Positions 43,468-52,257 of a stretch of DNA of 64,000 nucleotides are shown one piece after another. Made by a program: the position numbers and the translations under genes. The number at the start of each line of letters is the position of its first letter. Positions within the stretch are counted from its first letter, which is position 1. Origin of the DNA: Streptomyces sp. ICBB 8177 (lineage in GTDB: Bacteria > Actinomycetota > Actinomycetes > Streptomycetales > Streptomycetaceae). The notes under the pieces were generated by a model. The model made no database searches. It saw only the letters and a program-made list of their open reading frames with translations, and was not told the origin of the DNA. The DNA is taken from NCBI RefSeq assembly GCF_003144095.1, contig NZ_NSKH01000018.1:1205254-1269253 (forward strand), read 5' to 3'.

Positions 43468-43551
43468 GCGCCGGACGTTAGCACCGGCCCGGCGCGGGCC
43501 GCTGCCGGGCGCCGGGCCGTGTCCCGCCGCGACGTCCACCAGAATGGACCC

Positions 43552-46500
43552 GTGCGCTACAGCATCCTGGGGTCCACGCGGGCCCACCGGCCGGACGGCA
43601 CCGCCGTACCCCTCGGCGGGGCGCGGCTGCGCGCCCTGCTCGCCGCGCTCGCGCTGCGGCCCGGCCGGGCACTGCCCGCCCCGGCGCTCATCGACGACGT
43701 GTGGGACGGCGACCCGCCCGCGGAGGCGGCCGGCGCCCTCCAGGCGCTGGTGGCCCGGCTGCGCAGGGCCCTCGGGCACGCGGCGGTGGACTCCGTGGAC
43801 GGCGGCTACCGGCTGTGCGCCACCGCCGACGACGTGGACCTGCACCGCTTCGAGCGGCTGGTGGCGGACGGCGCACGGGCGCTGGGCGAGGGCGATCCGG
43901 CCAAGGCCGCCGGGCTCCTCACCGAAGCGCTCGCGCTGTGGGGCGGCGCGCCGCTCGCCGACCTGCCCGGCCGGGTCGCGTACGCCACGCGCTACGAGGC
44001 GCTGCACGAGGACGCGGTACGACTGCGACTCACCGCGGAACTCGGTCTCGGCCAGGCGGAGCGCGTCCTGCCGGAGCTGTCCGCGCTCGCCGCCGCCCAG
44101 CCGCTCAACGAACCGGTGCAGACGCTGCACATCCGCGCGCTGCGGGACGCCGGGCGCGGCGCCGACGCGCTCCAGGCGTACGAGCGGGTACGCGCAGCCA
44201 TCGCCGACCGGCTGGGCGCCGACCCCGGCCCCGAACTGCGGGCGCTGCACGCCGAGTTGCTGACCCCCGCGCCCACGCCCCCCGCGCCTGCCGCCCCCGC
44301 CCCCACCGCCGCCCCGGCTCCCACCGCCGCGCCTGCCGCCGGGGCGCTCAGCGCGGCCACCGAAGCCCCGCGGCAGGCGGCGGCTCCGGGCGGGCGCGGG
44401 ACGCTGAAGGCGGTGCTGACCAGTTTCGTCGGGCGGGACGCCGACCTGGAGGGGGTGCGCGACGACCTGGCCGCCGCCCGGCTGGTCACCCTCCTCGGGC
44501 CCGGCGGCTCCGGCAAGACCCGGCTGTCGCTGGAGGCCGGACGGCGCTACGGGACGCAGTGGCGGGACGGGGTGTGGCTGGTGGAGCTGGCCCCGCTGGC
44601 CGACCCGCGCGGCGTGCCGGAGGCGGTGCTGACCGCGCTGGGGCTGCGGGAGATCGCGCTGCACGGCTCCGCGGACAAGACGCTCGCCGAGGCGCGGGCA
44701 CAGGACCCGGCGCGGGTGCTGGCGGAGTACTGCGCGCGCCGTGAGCTGCTGCTCGTACTGGACAACTGCGAGCACGTCGTCGACGCGTGCGCCGGGCTCA
44801 CCGAGCGGCTGCTGACCGAGTGCCCGGGCCTGAGCGTGCTGGCGACCAGCCGCGAACCGCTTGGCGTGCCGGGCGAGTTGACGCGGCCGGTGGACCCGCT
44901 GCCGGAGCCGACCGCGCTGCGGCTGCTGGCCGACCGGGGGGCCGCGGCCCGGCCCGGGTTCGACCCCGCCGAGGACCCGAAGGCGTGCGCCGAGATCTGC
45001 CGGCGGCTGGACGGCCTGCCGCTCGCCATCGAGCTGGCGGCGGCCCGGCTGCGCAGCCTGACGCCACGCCAGATAGCCGGACGGCTGGACGACCGCTTCC
45101 GCCTGCTGACCGGCGGCAGCCGCACCGTCCTGCCCCGCCAGCAGACGCTGCGCGCGGTCGTCGACTGGAGCTGGGAGCTGCTGGATCCGGTCGAACGCGC
45201 GCTGCTGCGCAGGCTGTCGGTCTTCTCCGGCGGCTGCGAGCTGACCGCCGCCGAGGAAGTGTGCGCGGGCGACGGCGTCGAGGCCCGCGACGTCGCGGGC
45301 CTGCTGGGCTCGCTGGTCGACAAGTCGCTGGTGATCGCGGACTTCGGGGTGAGGACCGCCCGCTACCGGATGCTGGAGACCATCGGCCAGTACGCGGCGG
45401 AACGGCTCACCGAGTCCGGCGAACGCGCCGCGGTCGAGGCCCGGCACGTCGACTGCTTCCGGGAGTTCGCCCGCCGCGCCGACCCGATGCTGCGCGGGCC
45501 GGAACAGCTGGAGTGGCTGGAGAAGCTGGAGCGCGACCACGACAACGTGCGCTCCGCGCTGCGCCGCGCGGTCGACTCGGGCGCCGAGCAGGAGGCGCTG
45601 CACCTGGTGCTGTCGTGCCTGTGGTTCTGGACGATGCGCAACTACCGCACCGAGCTGAGCGAGTGGCCGCGTGCGGTGGCGGCGCTCGGCCCCGACCCGT
45701 TCGCCGAACCGGCCGCCCCCGTCGTGCCGCTGGAGCGCACCCCCGTCGAGGTGCCGCTGCCGTTGCCGCCCGCGCAGCTGGACGAGGCGCGGCGCTGGGT
45801 GCGCATGGTGCCGCTCAGCGTGCCCGACGAGGACCTCGACCTGCTCGGCGGCGACCTGGACGCCCTCGGCCGCGCGATCCGGGACGCCTACCCGCCGCAC
45901 CTGCCGCAGGCCAGCCTCCGCCAGGCGCTGGCCGTGCCGTTCACCGCGTTCGTCACCCACGACTTCCACGCGATGGAGGGCATGGTGGACGCCCTGGTCG
46001 AAAGCTGCCGGGCGCACGGCAGGGTCTGGGAGCTGGCGTACGCGCTGCAACTGCGGGCGAGGGTGGACAACGAGGTGCCCGGCGACCGCAGGGCGATGGA
46101 CGACGTGCGCGAGGCCCGGGAGCTGTTCGCCCGGGTGGGCGACCGGTGGGGCATGGCCGAGACACTGTCCGCGGAGGCCGAGGCGACAGCGGCGCGCGGT
46201 GACTGGCGGCGCACCGCCGACTGCTGCCGGGAGGCGATCGCGCTGGCCACCGAACTCGGCGCCCACCAGCAGGTCCCCGAGCTGACGGTGCGGCTCGGGG
46301 AGGCGATGGTCAACGGCGGTGACCCGGCCGAGGGGGAGCGGCTGCTGCGCGAGGGCATCGCGGAGGGACTGCGGCAGGGCCCGGGAGCCCACGGCGCCAC
46401 CTACCACGGCCGGATGACGCTCGCCGGACTGCTGGGGCTGCGCGGCGAGGCCGACGCGGCGATGCGGCTGGTGGACGAGATGCTGGGCGAAGGCAGGCCC

Positions 46501-46986
46501 GCCGTACGGGAGTTGATGGGCGGCATGCTGCTGTGCCTCAAGGGCTGGCTGACCGCGGTCGCGGGCGATCCGGCGCGGGGCCTTCAGCAGGTGGGCGAGG
46601 GCGTCGAGACGGTGTCCTCGCACGACTACGCGGAGGTCGTCCTGCCGCGCCTGGCCGGCATGGTCACCGCGATGGGGTCCTCGGTGCTGGGCCGCCTCGT
46701 GGCGGAAGGGCCCGCCGCGCACACCGGCGGGAGCGCGGCCGGGGCCGCCCCCGCAGCGGACGCGCCCGGTCCCGCCCGGGCCGGTGCGGTGCTGCTGGGC
46801 TCGGCCCGCGCGCTGCGGCCGATAGTCGCTCCGCTGGTGGACCGCGAGGAGCTGGCCGCCACCACCCGGCGGCTGCGCGACGCGCTGGGCGACGAGGCGT
46901 ACGAGGCCGCGTACGCCGAGGGCGACGGACTCTCCCCCCGGGAGGCCGTCGCCCTGCTGCGCTCGGTGGTGGCGGGCCAGGCCTGA
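43552..46986 (+). CDS. AfsR-like BTAD/NB-ARC/TPR transcriptional regulator
   Basis: 1144 residues from GTG 43552. Order: OmpR-type DNA-binding domain (about 1-85; MRYSILGSTRAHRPDG, RLRALLAALALRPGRALPAP), BTAD helical domain (about 90-240), Ala/Pro/Thr linker (about 240-285), NB-ARC ATPase with P-loop LLGPGGSGKTR (about 313), Walker B LLLVLDNCEHVVD, RNBS motif SVLATSREPLGV and GLPLAIELAAARL, then a winged-helix and TPR-like region to the C-terminus. This is the SARP/LAL-type architecture used to sense metabolites and regulate secondary metabolism. It stands alone with no biosynthetic cluster nearby; the divergent neighbour is the S2P gene. Confidence 0.9.
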   Translation: MRYSILGSTRAHRPDGTAVPLGGARLRALLAALALRPGRALPAPALIDDVWDGDPPAEAAGALQALVARLRRALGHAAVDSVDGGYRLCATADDVDLHRFERLVADGARALGEGDPAKAAGLLTEALALWGGAPLADLPGRVAYATRYEALHEDAVRLRLTAELGLGQAERVLPELSALAAAQPLNEPVQTLHIRALRDAGRGADALQAYERVRAAIADRLGADPGPELRALHAELLTPAPTPPAPAAPAPTAAPAPTAAPAAGALSAATEAPRQAAAPGGRGTLKAVLTSFVGRDADLEGVRDDLAAARLVTLLGPGGSGKTRLSLEAGRRYGTQWRDGVWLVELAPLADPRGVPEAVLTALGLREIALHGSADKTLAEARAQDPARVLAEYCARRELLLVLDNCEHVVDACAGLTERLLTECPGLSVLATSREPLGVPGELTRPVDPLPEPTALRLLADRGAAARPGFDPAEDPKACAEICRRLDGLPLAIELAAARLRSLTPRQIAGRLDDRFRLLTGGSRTVLPRQQTLRAVVDWSWELLDPVERALLRRLSVFSGGCELTAAEEVCAGDGVEARDVAGLLGSLVDKSLVIADFGVRTARYRMLETIGQYAAERLTESGERAAVEARHVDCFREFARRADPMLRGPEQLEWLEKLERDHDNVRSALRRAVDSGAEQEALHLVLSCLWFWTMRNYRTELSEWPRAVAALGPDPFAEPAAPVVPLERTPVEVPLPLPPAQLDEARRWVRMVPLSVPDEDLDLLGGDLDALGRAIRDAYPPHLPQASLRQALAVPFTAFVTHDFHAMEGMVDALVESCRAHGRVWELAYALQLRARVDNEVPGDRRAMDDVREARELFARVGDRWGMAETLSAEAEATAARGDWRRTADCCREAIALATELGAHQQVPELTVRLGEAMVNGGDPAEGERLLREGIAEGLRQGPGAHGATYHGRMTLAGLLGLRGEADAAMRLVDEMLGEGRPAVRELMGGMLLCLKGWLTAVAGDPARGLQQVGEGVETVSSHDYAEVVLPRLAGMVTAMGSSVLGRLVAEGPAAHTGGSAAGAAPAADAPGPARAGAVLLGSARALRPIVAPLVDREELAATTRRLRDALGDEAYEAAYAEGDGLSPREAVALLRSVVAGQA

Positions 46987-47011
46987 CCGGCCTGCGCGAA
47001 CCACCCGTCCG

Positions 47012-47839
47012 CTAGGCGGACTTGTTGCGGAACTTCGCCACCGCCAGCGGCGCGGTCACCACGGTGATGCCCACCGTCCAGGCCAGCGTGATCCACACAG
47101 AGTGCGCCACCGCGCCGCCGTTGATCAGCGCGCGGGAGGCGTCCGCGAGGTTGGAGAGCGGATTGGCCTTGGTGAAAGCCTCCAGCCAGCCCGGCATGGT
47201 GGAGGTCGGGGCGAAGATGGAGCTTCCGAACTGAAGTGGCATCAGCACCAGCATCCCGATCCCCTGGACGGCCTGCGCCGTCTTCATGGTCAGACCCAGC
47301 AGGATGAAGATCCACATCAACGAGGCGCCGAAGACCAGCGCGAGCAGCACGGCGGCCAGCAGGTGCAGCACCGAGGTGTGAATGGTCAGGCCGAGAGTGA
47401 AGCCCATGCCCAGCAGGATCGAGGTGGCCAGCAGCATGCGGCCGATCTCCACGACGATCTTGGCGATGAGGACCGAGGACCGGGCTATCGGCATGGTCCT
47501 GAAGCGGTCCATCACCCCCTTCTTGAAGTCGTCGTTGATGCCGCTGCCGACCGCCTGGGCGATGTTCATGCCCATCATCGCCATCAGGCCGGGGACCACG
47601 TAGTTGACGTACTCGTGCTGGTTGCCCTTGCCGGAGATCGCGCCACCGAAGACGTACACGAACAGCAGGGTGAAGATGACCGGCATCAGCAGGGCGTCGA
47701 ACATCGACTCCGGGTCCTGCTTGATCTGCAACGCGTTGCGCCGCACCAGGGCGCCGATGTGCCGCAGGTTGGCCCGCAGGCCGATGCGGCCTTCCGCCGG
47801 GCGCGCGGTCGCCGTCGCGCTGATCGTGGCCGCACTCAT
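47012..47839 (-). CDS. ABC-2 type permease, DrrB-like
   Basis: 275 residues. It starts MSAATISATATARPAEGRIG and is followed by RNALQIKQDPESMFDALLMP and the ABC-2 signature in the fifth helix region (GLTMKTAQAVQGIGMLVLMP, FGSSIFAPTSTMPGWLEAFT). Six membrane helices. Overlaps the ATPase gene by four bases. Pairs of this type export drugs or lipids, with daunorubicin DrrAB as the model. The substrate cannot be read. Confidence 0.92.
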   Translation of the reverse strand: MSAATISATATARPAEGRIGLRANLRHIGALVRRNALQIKQDPESMFDALLMPVIFTLLFVYVFGGAISGKGNQHEYVNYVVPGLMAMMGMNIAQAVGSGINDDFKKGVMDRFRTMPIARSSVLIAKIVVEIGRMLLATSILLGMGFTLGLTIHTSVLHLLAAVLLALVFGASLMWIFILLGLTMKTAQAVQGIGMLVLMPLQFGSSIFAPTSTMPGWLEAFTKANPLSNLADASRALINGGAVAHSVWITLAWTVGITVVTAPLAVAKFRNKSA

Positions 47840-48867
47840 GCCGCCACCTCCTCAAGGGTCTCGTCGGACACGGAGTCGTCGTTGCCGGCCGGGGCCGAGG
47901 CCTTCTGGCCGGTGATGGCCAGGAACACCTCGTCCAGGCTGGGCAGATGGGTGCTGATGCCGGCGATGCGGAACGACCGCTCGCCCAGCAGGCCGACGAT
48001 CGCGGTCAGCTGCTCGTCGCTGACGATCGCCACGTTGACCAGGCCCTCGGTCTCGTCGACCACCACGCCGCCGACCCCGTCCAGGCCGGAGCGGGACAGC
48101 GTCTGCGCCATCGCGCGCAGGTCGGCCCGGTCCGCCGGACGGATCTGCAGGGTGCGTCCGCCGACCTTCGCCTTCAGCTCCTCGACCCGGCCCTCCGCGA
48201 TGACCCGGCCGCGGTCGAAGACGGTCAGCTCGTCGGCGAGCTGCTCGGCCTCCTCCATGTACTGGGTGGTGAGCAGCACCGTCGCGCCGTCGGCGACCAT
48301 GCGCTGCACCTCCTCCCAGACCTCGTTGCGGGTGCGCGGGTCCAGGCCGGTGGTCGGCTCGTCCAGGTAGAGCACCGCGGGCCGGCCGATCATGCTCGCG
48401 GCCAGGTCGAGGCGGCGGCGCATACCGCCCGAGTACTGCCCGGCGGGCCGCTTGGCCGCGTCGGTGAGCGAGAAGCGCTCCAGCATCTCGTCCGCGCGTA
48501 CCTTGGCGTCCTTGCGGGACAGGTCGAGCAGCCGCCCGATCATGTAGAGGTTCTCGCGTCCGGAGAGCTTCTCGTCGACGGACGCGTACTGTCCGGTGAG
48601 CCCGATCACCCGGCGCAGCTGCCGCGGCTGGGCGAGGACGTCGTACCCGGCGACCCGGGCGCTGCCGGCGTCGGGACGGATCAGCGTGGACAGGACCCGT
48701 ACGAGCGTGGTCTTGCCCGCACCGTTCGGCCCGAGCACTCCGAGCACCGTGCCCTGGCGCACGTCCAGGTCCACTCCGTCGAGGGCTTTCGTCGGGCCGT
48801 AGTGCTTGACCAGGCCCCGTACTTCCACGGCGTTCTCGCCGCCACTGGTCTGCTCGATGCGTGTCAT
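47836..48867 (-). CDS. ABC transporter ATPase, DrrA-like
   Basis: 343 residues from ATG 48867. Walker A is VLGPNGAGKTT, Q-loop in GLTGQYASVDEKLSGRENL (typical DrrA), signature YSGGMRRRLDLA, Walker B VLYLDEPTTGLDPRT, and switch LTTQYMEEAEQ. The C-terminal extension (GLLGERSFRIAGISTHLPSL) is the DrrA-type regulatory domain. It probably drives self-resistance or efflux with the permease downstream. Confidence 0.94.
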   Translation of the reverse strand: MTRIEQTSGGENAVEVRGLVKHYGPTKALDGVDLDVRQGTVLGVLGPNGAGKTTLVRVLSTLIRPDAGSARVAGYDVLAQPRQLRRVIGLTGQYASVDEKLSGRENLYMIGRLLDLSRKDAKVRADEMLERFSLTDAAKRPAGQYSGGMRRRLDLAASMIGRPAVLYLDEPTTGLDPRTRNEVWEEVQRMVADGATVLLTTQYMEEAEQLADELTVFDRGRVIAEGRVEELKAKVGGRTLQIRPADRADLRAMAQTLSRSGLDGVGGVVVDETEGLVNVAIVSDEQLTAIVGLLGERSFRIAGISTHLPSLDEVFLAITGQKASAPAGNDDSVSDETLEEVAA

Positions 48868-48988
48868 GCCTCTACGGTGACCCACCCCGCCGACAGGTCG
48901 CCGACAGCCCGCTGACAGCGCCGCCCGGGCCCTGACAGCGCTCCGACGAGCCCCCGCCGAGGCGGTCGGGGCACGTCGGCGCCGCAGG

Positions 48989-49675
48989 TCAGGCGGGTAC
49001 CGAGACCAGGCGCTGGCCCTGCGTGGTGACCACGTCGAAGCGGGCGATGTCCGAGGGCGACAGGGCCGTGGCCCCGGAGACGCTGATCGGCCTCGGTTTG
49101 CCGCCCGACGTGTAGCCGCCCGGCGGCACCGTCCAGTTGGCGACCGTCTCCTGCTGCCCGTTGGTGCCGACGACGACCAGGTGGCAGGTACGGGGGCCGC
49201 CGACGTCGGACAGCCGCATGTCGATCTGGGTGCCCCACTGGCGTGCGGTCAGCCCGATCGTGGCGGACACCCCGGTGCCGGCGTCCGTGGCGGTGTAGCT
49301 GTGGCCGAACGACTGGCTGGCGACGGGCGGGCTGCTGGTCGCCTCCATGCTGACCACGGCCGCGGTCGGACCCGCGACGATCAGCGCCGCGGCGGCCACC
49401 GCCATCAGCCTGCGCCGCCGCCGCTTCGTGCGGCGCTCGCCGGCCACCTCGGCGAGCAGCCGGTCCAGCAGGGCGCCGTCCGGAGGCCGGGGCGGGCCGT
49501 CCTGACCGATCTCGGCCAGGATCGGCACCAGGCCGCTCAGCTCCTCCAGCCGGGCGGAACACGTGCCGCACACCGCGAGGTGCTGTTCGAACCGGTCCAT
49601 GTCGGACTCGTCCAGCACGCCCAGCACATAGGCGCCGACATCGACGTGCGGGTCGAACGGTTCGAAACCGGTCAC
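48989..49675 (-). CDS. Zinc-binding anti-sigma factor, membrane anchored
   Basis: 228 residues, GTG start overlapping the sigma gene stop. The ZAS motif His32-x3-Cys36-x2-Cys39 is in RFEQHLAVCGTCSARLEEL. A basic stretch (ERRTKRRRRRL) precedes a membrane helix (about 91-108), and the outer domain of about 110 residues ends LVSVPA. It holds the co-encoded ECF sigma factor inactive until a signal releases it, by redox change of the zinc site or by proteolysis. The window encodes an S2P-family protease at 42661, but a link is not shown. Confidence 0.9.
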   Translation of the reverse strand: MTGFEPFDPHVDVGAYVLGVLDESDMDRFEQHLAVCGTCSARLEELSGLVPILAEIGQDGPPRPPDGALLDRLLAEVAGERRTKRRRRRLMAVAAAALIVAGPTAAVVSMEATSSPPVASQSFGHSYTATDAGTGVSATIGLTARQWGTQIDMRLSDVGGPRTCHLVVVGTNGQQETVANWTVPPGGYTSGGKPRPISVSGATALSPSDIARFDVVTTQGQRLVSVPA

Positions 49676-50223
49676 GAGGTCACCCCTCTCTCCTCCAGTG
49701 CGATCCGCAGGCTGCGCAGCGCGTAGAAGACGCGCGAACGCACCGTGCCGGGCGGCACCCCCAGGTGGGCCGCCGCCTCGGTGGTGCTGCGGCCCTTGAA
49801 GTACGTCTCTATCAGTACCTGACGGTGCGACTCGGTGAGGTCGTCCATCGCGTCGGTGATGGTCATCATCCGCAGGGCGCGGTCGAGTTCGTCCTCGGCG
49901 GGCAGTTGCTCCAGCGCGGCCGGGCCGGTCTCGGGCGGGCGGGTCATCCGGCCGCGGTGGCCGTCGATCACCACCCGGCGGGCGACCGTCACCAGCCAGG
50001 GCCGCAGGGACCGGGCGGCCGGGTCCAGCCGGGAGGCGCTGCGCCAGGCACGCAGCAGCGTCTCCTGCACGACGTCCTCGGCCAGGTGGCGGTCACCTGC
50101 GACCAACCGCATCACATAGGCCAGCAGCGGGCCCGCGTGCTCGCGGTAGAGCGCCCGCATCAGTTCTTCCTCCGGTCCCTGCTCCGGAGGGTGACGTCGC
50201 TCCACACCCACATCCTCGCGCAC
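49672..50223 (-). CDS. ECF RNA polymerase sigma factor
   Basis: 183 residues from GTG 50223, selected because CAGGAG lies 6 bases upstream; GTG 50289, which would overlap the lipoprotein gene, is the longer alternative. Region 2 is YREHAGPLLAYVMRLVAGDR to ETLLRAWRSASRL, with region 2.4 at RPWLVTVARRVVIDGHR. Region 4 is LTESHRQVLIETYFKGRSTT to PGTVRSRVFYALRSLRIAL. There is a four-base overlap with the anti-sigma gene. The COG4315 lipoprotein gene is directly upstream and may share its transcript or be its target. Confidence 0.92.
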   Translation of the reverse strand: MREDVGVERRHPPEQGPEEELMRALYREHAGPLLAYVMRLVAGDRHLAEDVVQETLLRAWRSASRLDPAARSLRPWLVTVARRVVIDGHRGRMTRPPETGPAALEQLPAEDELDRALRMMTITDAMDDLTESHRQVLIETYFKGRSTTEAAAHLGVPPGTVRSRVFYALRSLRIALEERGVTS

Positions 50224-50272
50224 GCCCGGCTCCTGTCCCACCCGTTCTCCGCTCTCCGTGGCCCCAGCGGGC

Positions 50273-50839
50273 TCAGTAGCCGTTGCCACCGGACCCGCTC
50301 GGGGTGCTCGGAGCGCCGGAGACCGCCTGCGCCCTGCCGCCGCTCGGGGTGGCGGCGAACCAGGTGCCCTGCACGCCCTGACCCTTGGTGTCGCCGGGTT
50401 TGGTGTCGGGGGCGTAGCGGTACAGCGGCCAGCCGTTCAGCGTGAGCTGCTTGCTGCCGTCGGGCCGGGTGACGCTGCCGACCAGCTTGGCGTCGACGCC
50501 CTTGAGATGGCCGGCGTCGGAGGCGGGCTCCGGGGGCCACACGGCGGCGCACTGGCCGGTGCAGTGGGACATGGGGGGTTTGTTCATGTCCTTGTCGAAG
50601 CGGTAGAGCGTCCAGCCCTGCCCGTTGACGACGATGGTGCCCAAGGACGCGTTGTGGGCGGTGGTCAGCGCGGCCTGTCCGGCGGGGGCGGCCGCCGAGC
50701 CCGCTCCGGAGGAGCTTCCCGAGCCGGACGAGCAGCCCGCGAGGACCAGCAGCGAGGCCGCCCCCGCCGAGGCCACCAGCACGGCGGTACGGCGCACCGG
50801 CCGCGGGTGGTCGGCGAAGCGCTTGCTGTGGGGGGACAT
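50273..50839 (-). CDS. COG4315-type lipoprotein with two repeats
   Basis: 188 residues. Signal peptide with lipobox LLVLAGC (Cys36), then a Ser/Gly linker. The mature part has two copies of the secreted repeat: GTIVVNGQGWTLYRFDKDM with SHCTGQCAAVWPP, and LTLNGWPLYRYAPDTKPGDT with GTWFAATPSG. Members are surface lipoproteins often found with ECF sigma/anti-sigma genes; function unknown. The start codon follows a 21-bp inverted repeat that contains the ribosome site. The gene ends 49 bases before the sigma start. Confidence 0.88.
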   Translation of the reverse strand: MSPHSKRFADHPRPVRRTAVLVASAGAASLLVLAGCSSGSGSSSGAGSAAAPAGQAALTTAHNASLGTIVVNGQGWTLYRFDKDMNKPPMSHCTGQCAAVWPPEPASDAGHLKGVDAKLVGSVTRPDGSKQLTLNGWPLYRYAPDTKPGDTKGQGVQGTWFAATPSGGRAQAVSGAPSTPSGSGGNGY

Positions 50840-50843
50840 GGTT

Positions 50844-50893
50844 GGCTCCTTCCGTATGTCCAGGGGCCTTCACCTGGTCATACGGAAGGAGCC
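50844..50893 (-). promoter_or_regulatory. Long hairpin that includes the ribosome site of the lipoprotein gene
   Basis: Arms 50844-50864 and 50873-50893 pair over 21 positions with one T-T mismatch and an 8-base loop. On the minus strand the 3' arm carries AAGGAGCC, the Shine-Dalgarno of ATG 50839, so the folded mRNA would hide it. It also lies between panB and the lipoprotein gene and could end panB transcription. Both uses are possible; no U-tract follows. Confidence 0.75.
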
Positions 50894-50968
50894 GGGGGAT
50901 TGCTCAACGCGCGCGGCGCCGGGTCTCGGGGAAGCCGCGCCCGGTCACCGCGAGGTCACCCCGCGAAC

Positions 50969-51835
50969 TCAGTGGAAGCTGTGCTCCGCCGCCGGGTACA
51001 CGCCGCCGACCACCTCGTCGGCGAACGACCGTGCCGCGCCGCCCAGCGCCTCGCGCAACCGCATGTACTGCTTGACGAACCGCGGCACCCGGCCGCCGGT
51101 CATGCCCGCCATGTCGGTCCACACCAGCACCTGCGCGTCGCACTCGGGGCCCGCGCCGATGCCGACGGTGGGGATGTGCAGGGCGGTGGTGACCTCGGCG
51201 GCCAGCTCGGCCGGCACGACCTCCAGCACGACCGCGAAGGCGCCCGCGTCCTGCACCGCCTTGGCGTCCCGGAGCAGCTGCTGGGCCGCCTCCTCGCCGC
51301 GCCCCTGCACCGGGTAGCCGCCGAAGGCGTTGACGGACTGCGGGGTCAGGCCGACGTGCGCCATGACCGGGATGCCGGACTGCACCAGCAGCTCGATCTG
51401 GTGGGCGGAGCGCTCGCCGCCCTCCAGCTTGACCGCGCCGACCCCGGAGTCCTTCATCAGCCGGGTCGCGTTGCGCAGGGCCTGGGTGGCGCCCTCCTGG
51501 TACGAGCCGAAGGGCAGGTCGGCGACGACCAGCGCGCGCTTGGTGCCCCGTACGACGGCCGCCGACAGGATGGCGATCTCGTCCATGGTGACCGGGACGG
51601 TGCTGTCGTAGCCGAGGTGGCAGTTGCCCATCGAGTCGCCGACCAGCAGCACCGGGATGCCCGCGTCGTCGAAGACGGAGGCGGTCATGGCGTCGTAGGC
51701 GGTGAGCATGGGCCACTTCTCGCCGCGCTGCTTGGCGGCGGCTATGTCGCGGACGGTGATACGGCGAGTGCTCGTGCCGCCGTACAGCGCCTTGCTGCTG
51801 TCGGAGGATTTCTGGGCAGCCTCGACGTGCGTCAT
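50969..51835 (-). CDS. panB: 3-methyl-2-oxobutanoate hydroxymethyltransferase
   Basis: 288 residues from ATG 51835 with AGGAG upstream. It catalyses the first step of pantothenate synthesis, adding a hydroxymethyl group from methylene-THF to 2-ketoisovalerate. Motifs are TAYDAMTASVFDDAGIPVLL, VGDSMGNCHLGYDSTVPVT, RALVVADLPFGSYQ, VKLEGGERSAHQIELL, PVMAHVGLTPQSVN and VVLEVVPAELA. The metal-binding Asp, Asp and Glu are present. A 50-residue charged N-terminal tail is slightly longer than in E. coli. The gene lies alone. Confidence 0.96.
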   Translation of the reverse strand: MTHVEAAQKSSDSSKALYGGTSTRRITVRDIAAAKQRGEKWPMLTAYDAMTASVFDDAGIPVLLVGDSMGNCHLGYDSTVPVTMDEIAILSAAVVRGTKRALVVADLPFGSYQEGATQALRNATRLMKDSGVGAVKLEGGERSAHQIELLVQSGIPVMAHVGLTPQSVNAFGGYPVQGRGEEAAQQLLRDAKAVQDAGAFAVVLEVVPAELAAEVTTALHIPTVGIGAGPECDAQVLVWTDMAGMTGGRVPRFVKQYMRLREALGGAARSFADEVVGGVYPAAEHSFH

Positions 51836-52257
51836 GGCAACGGCTCCTGTTCGTGTCTCGAGGCGCCCTGACGGCGTCCCCGGATCGCCTTCCATGCTGG
51901 CACGGCGCGGCGGCCGCCGGAAGTCCACAGGGACGTAACGTCCATCTCGCGGTGGCCCGGCACGGCGCGGGTGGGCCCCTCGGCGCGGCCCCGCGGCGCG
52001 GGCGGGCCCCTCGGCGCGGTCCCCGATCAGGTGCGTCCGCCCGGCTGATGTGCGGGCTCCGCGACGGCAGTATGTGCATCCTGTCACGAAGCGCTGATCA
52101 GGGCTGTTACCGGGGAACTGGTCCTTCCGGATGCCTCGTCCCACGGGAGGAGCGCGCGCCCCCCGCCGGTTCGCCGACCGTCTAGGGTCGGACCGGCGGA
52201 CCGGGGGCGCGGGACAGCACGGAGAGCGCAGCGAGTACGAGCGAGTGAGGTCGGCCC
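51836..52257. other. Gene-free 420-base stretch with a tandem repeat
   Basis: Between panB (-) and the EEP gene (+). It holds the promoters of both and a two-copy 31-base repeat (51964-52025). No RNA gene, riboswitch or credible small gene was seen. Confidence 0.5.
51964..52025. repeat. Two tandem copies of a 31-base GC-rich unit
   Basis: GGCGCGGG(T/C)GGGCCCCTCG followed by GCGCGG(C/T)CCCCG is repeated with a 31-base period; two substitutions separate the copies (51974 region and 51989 region). Confidence 0.7.

Noticed and set aside
42661..47004. Very long open frame (1447 codons) on the minus strand across the AfsR-like gene
   Set aside because: Only its last 268 codons, the site-2 protease, look like protein. 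The rest is the antisense shadow of a GC-rich gene whose plus-strand frame has clear domains.
47007..47021. GTCCGC-TAG-GCGGAC hairpin between the large regulator and the ABC permease
   Set aside because: Only 6 bp with a 3-base loop and overlapping a stop codon; too weak to call a terminator.
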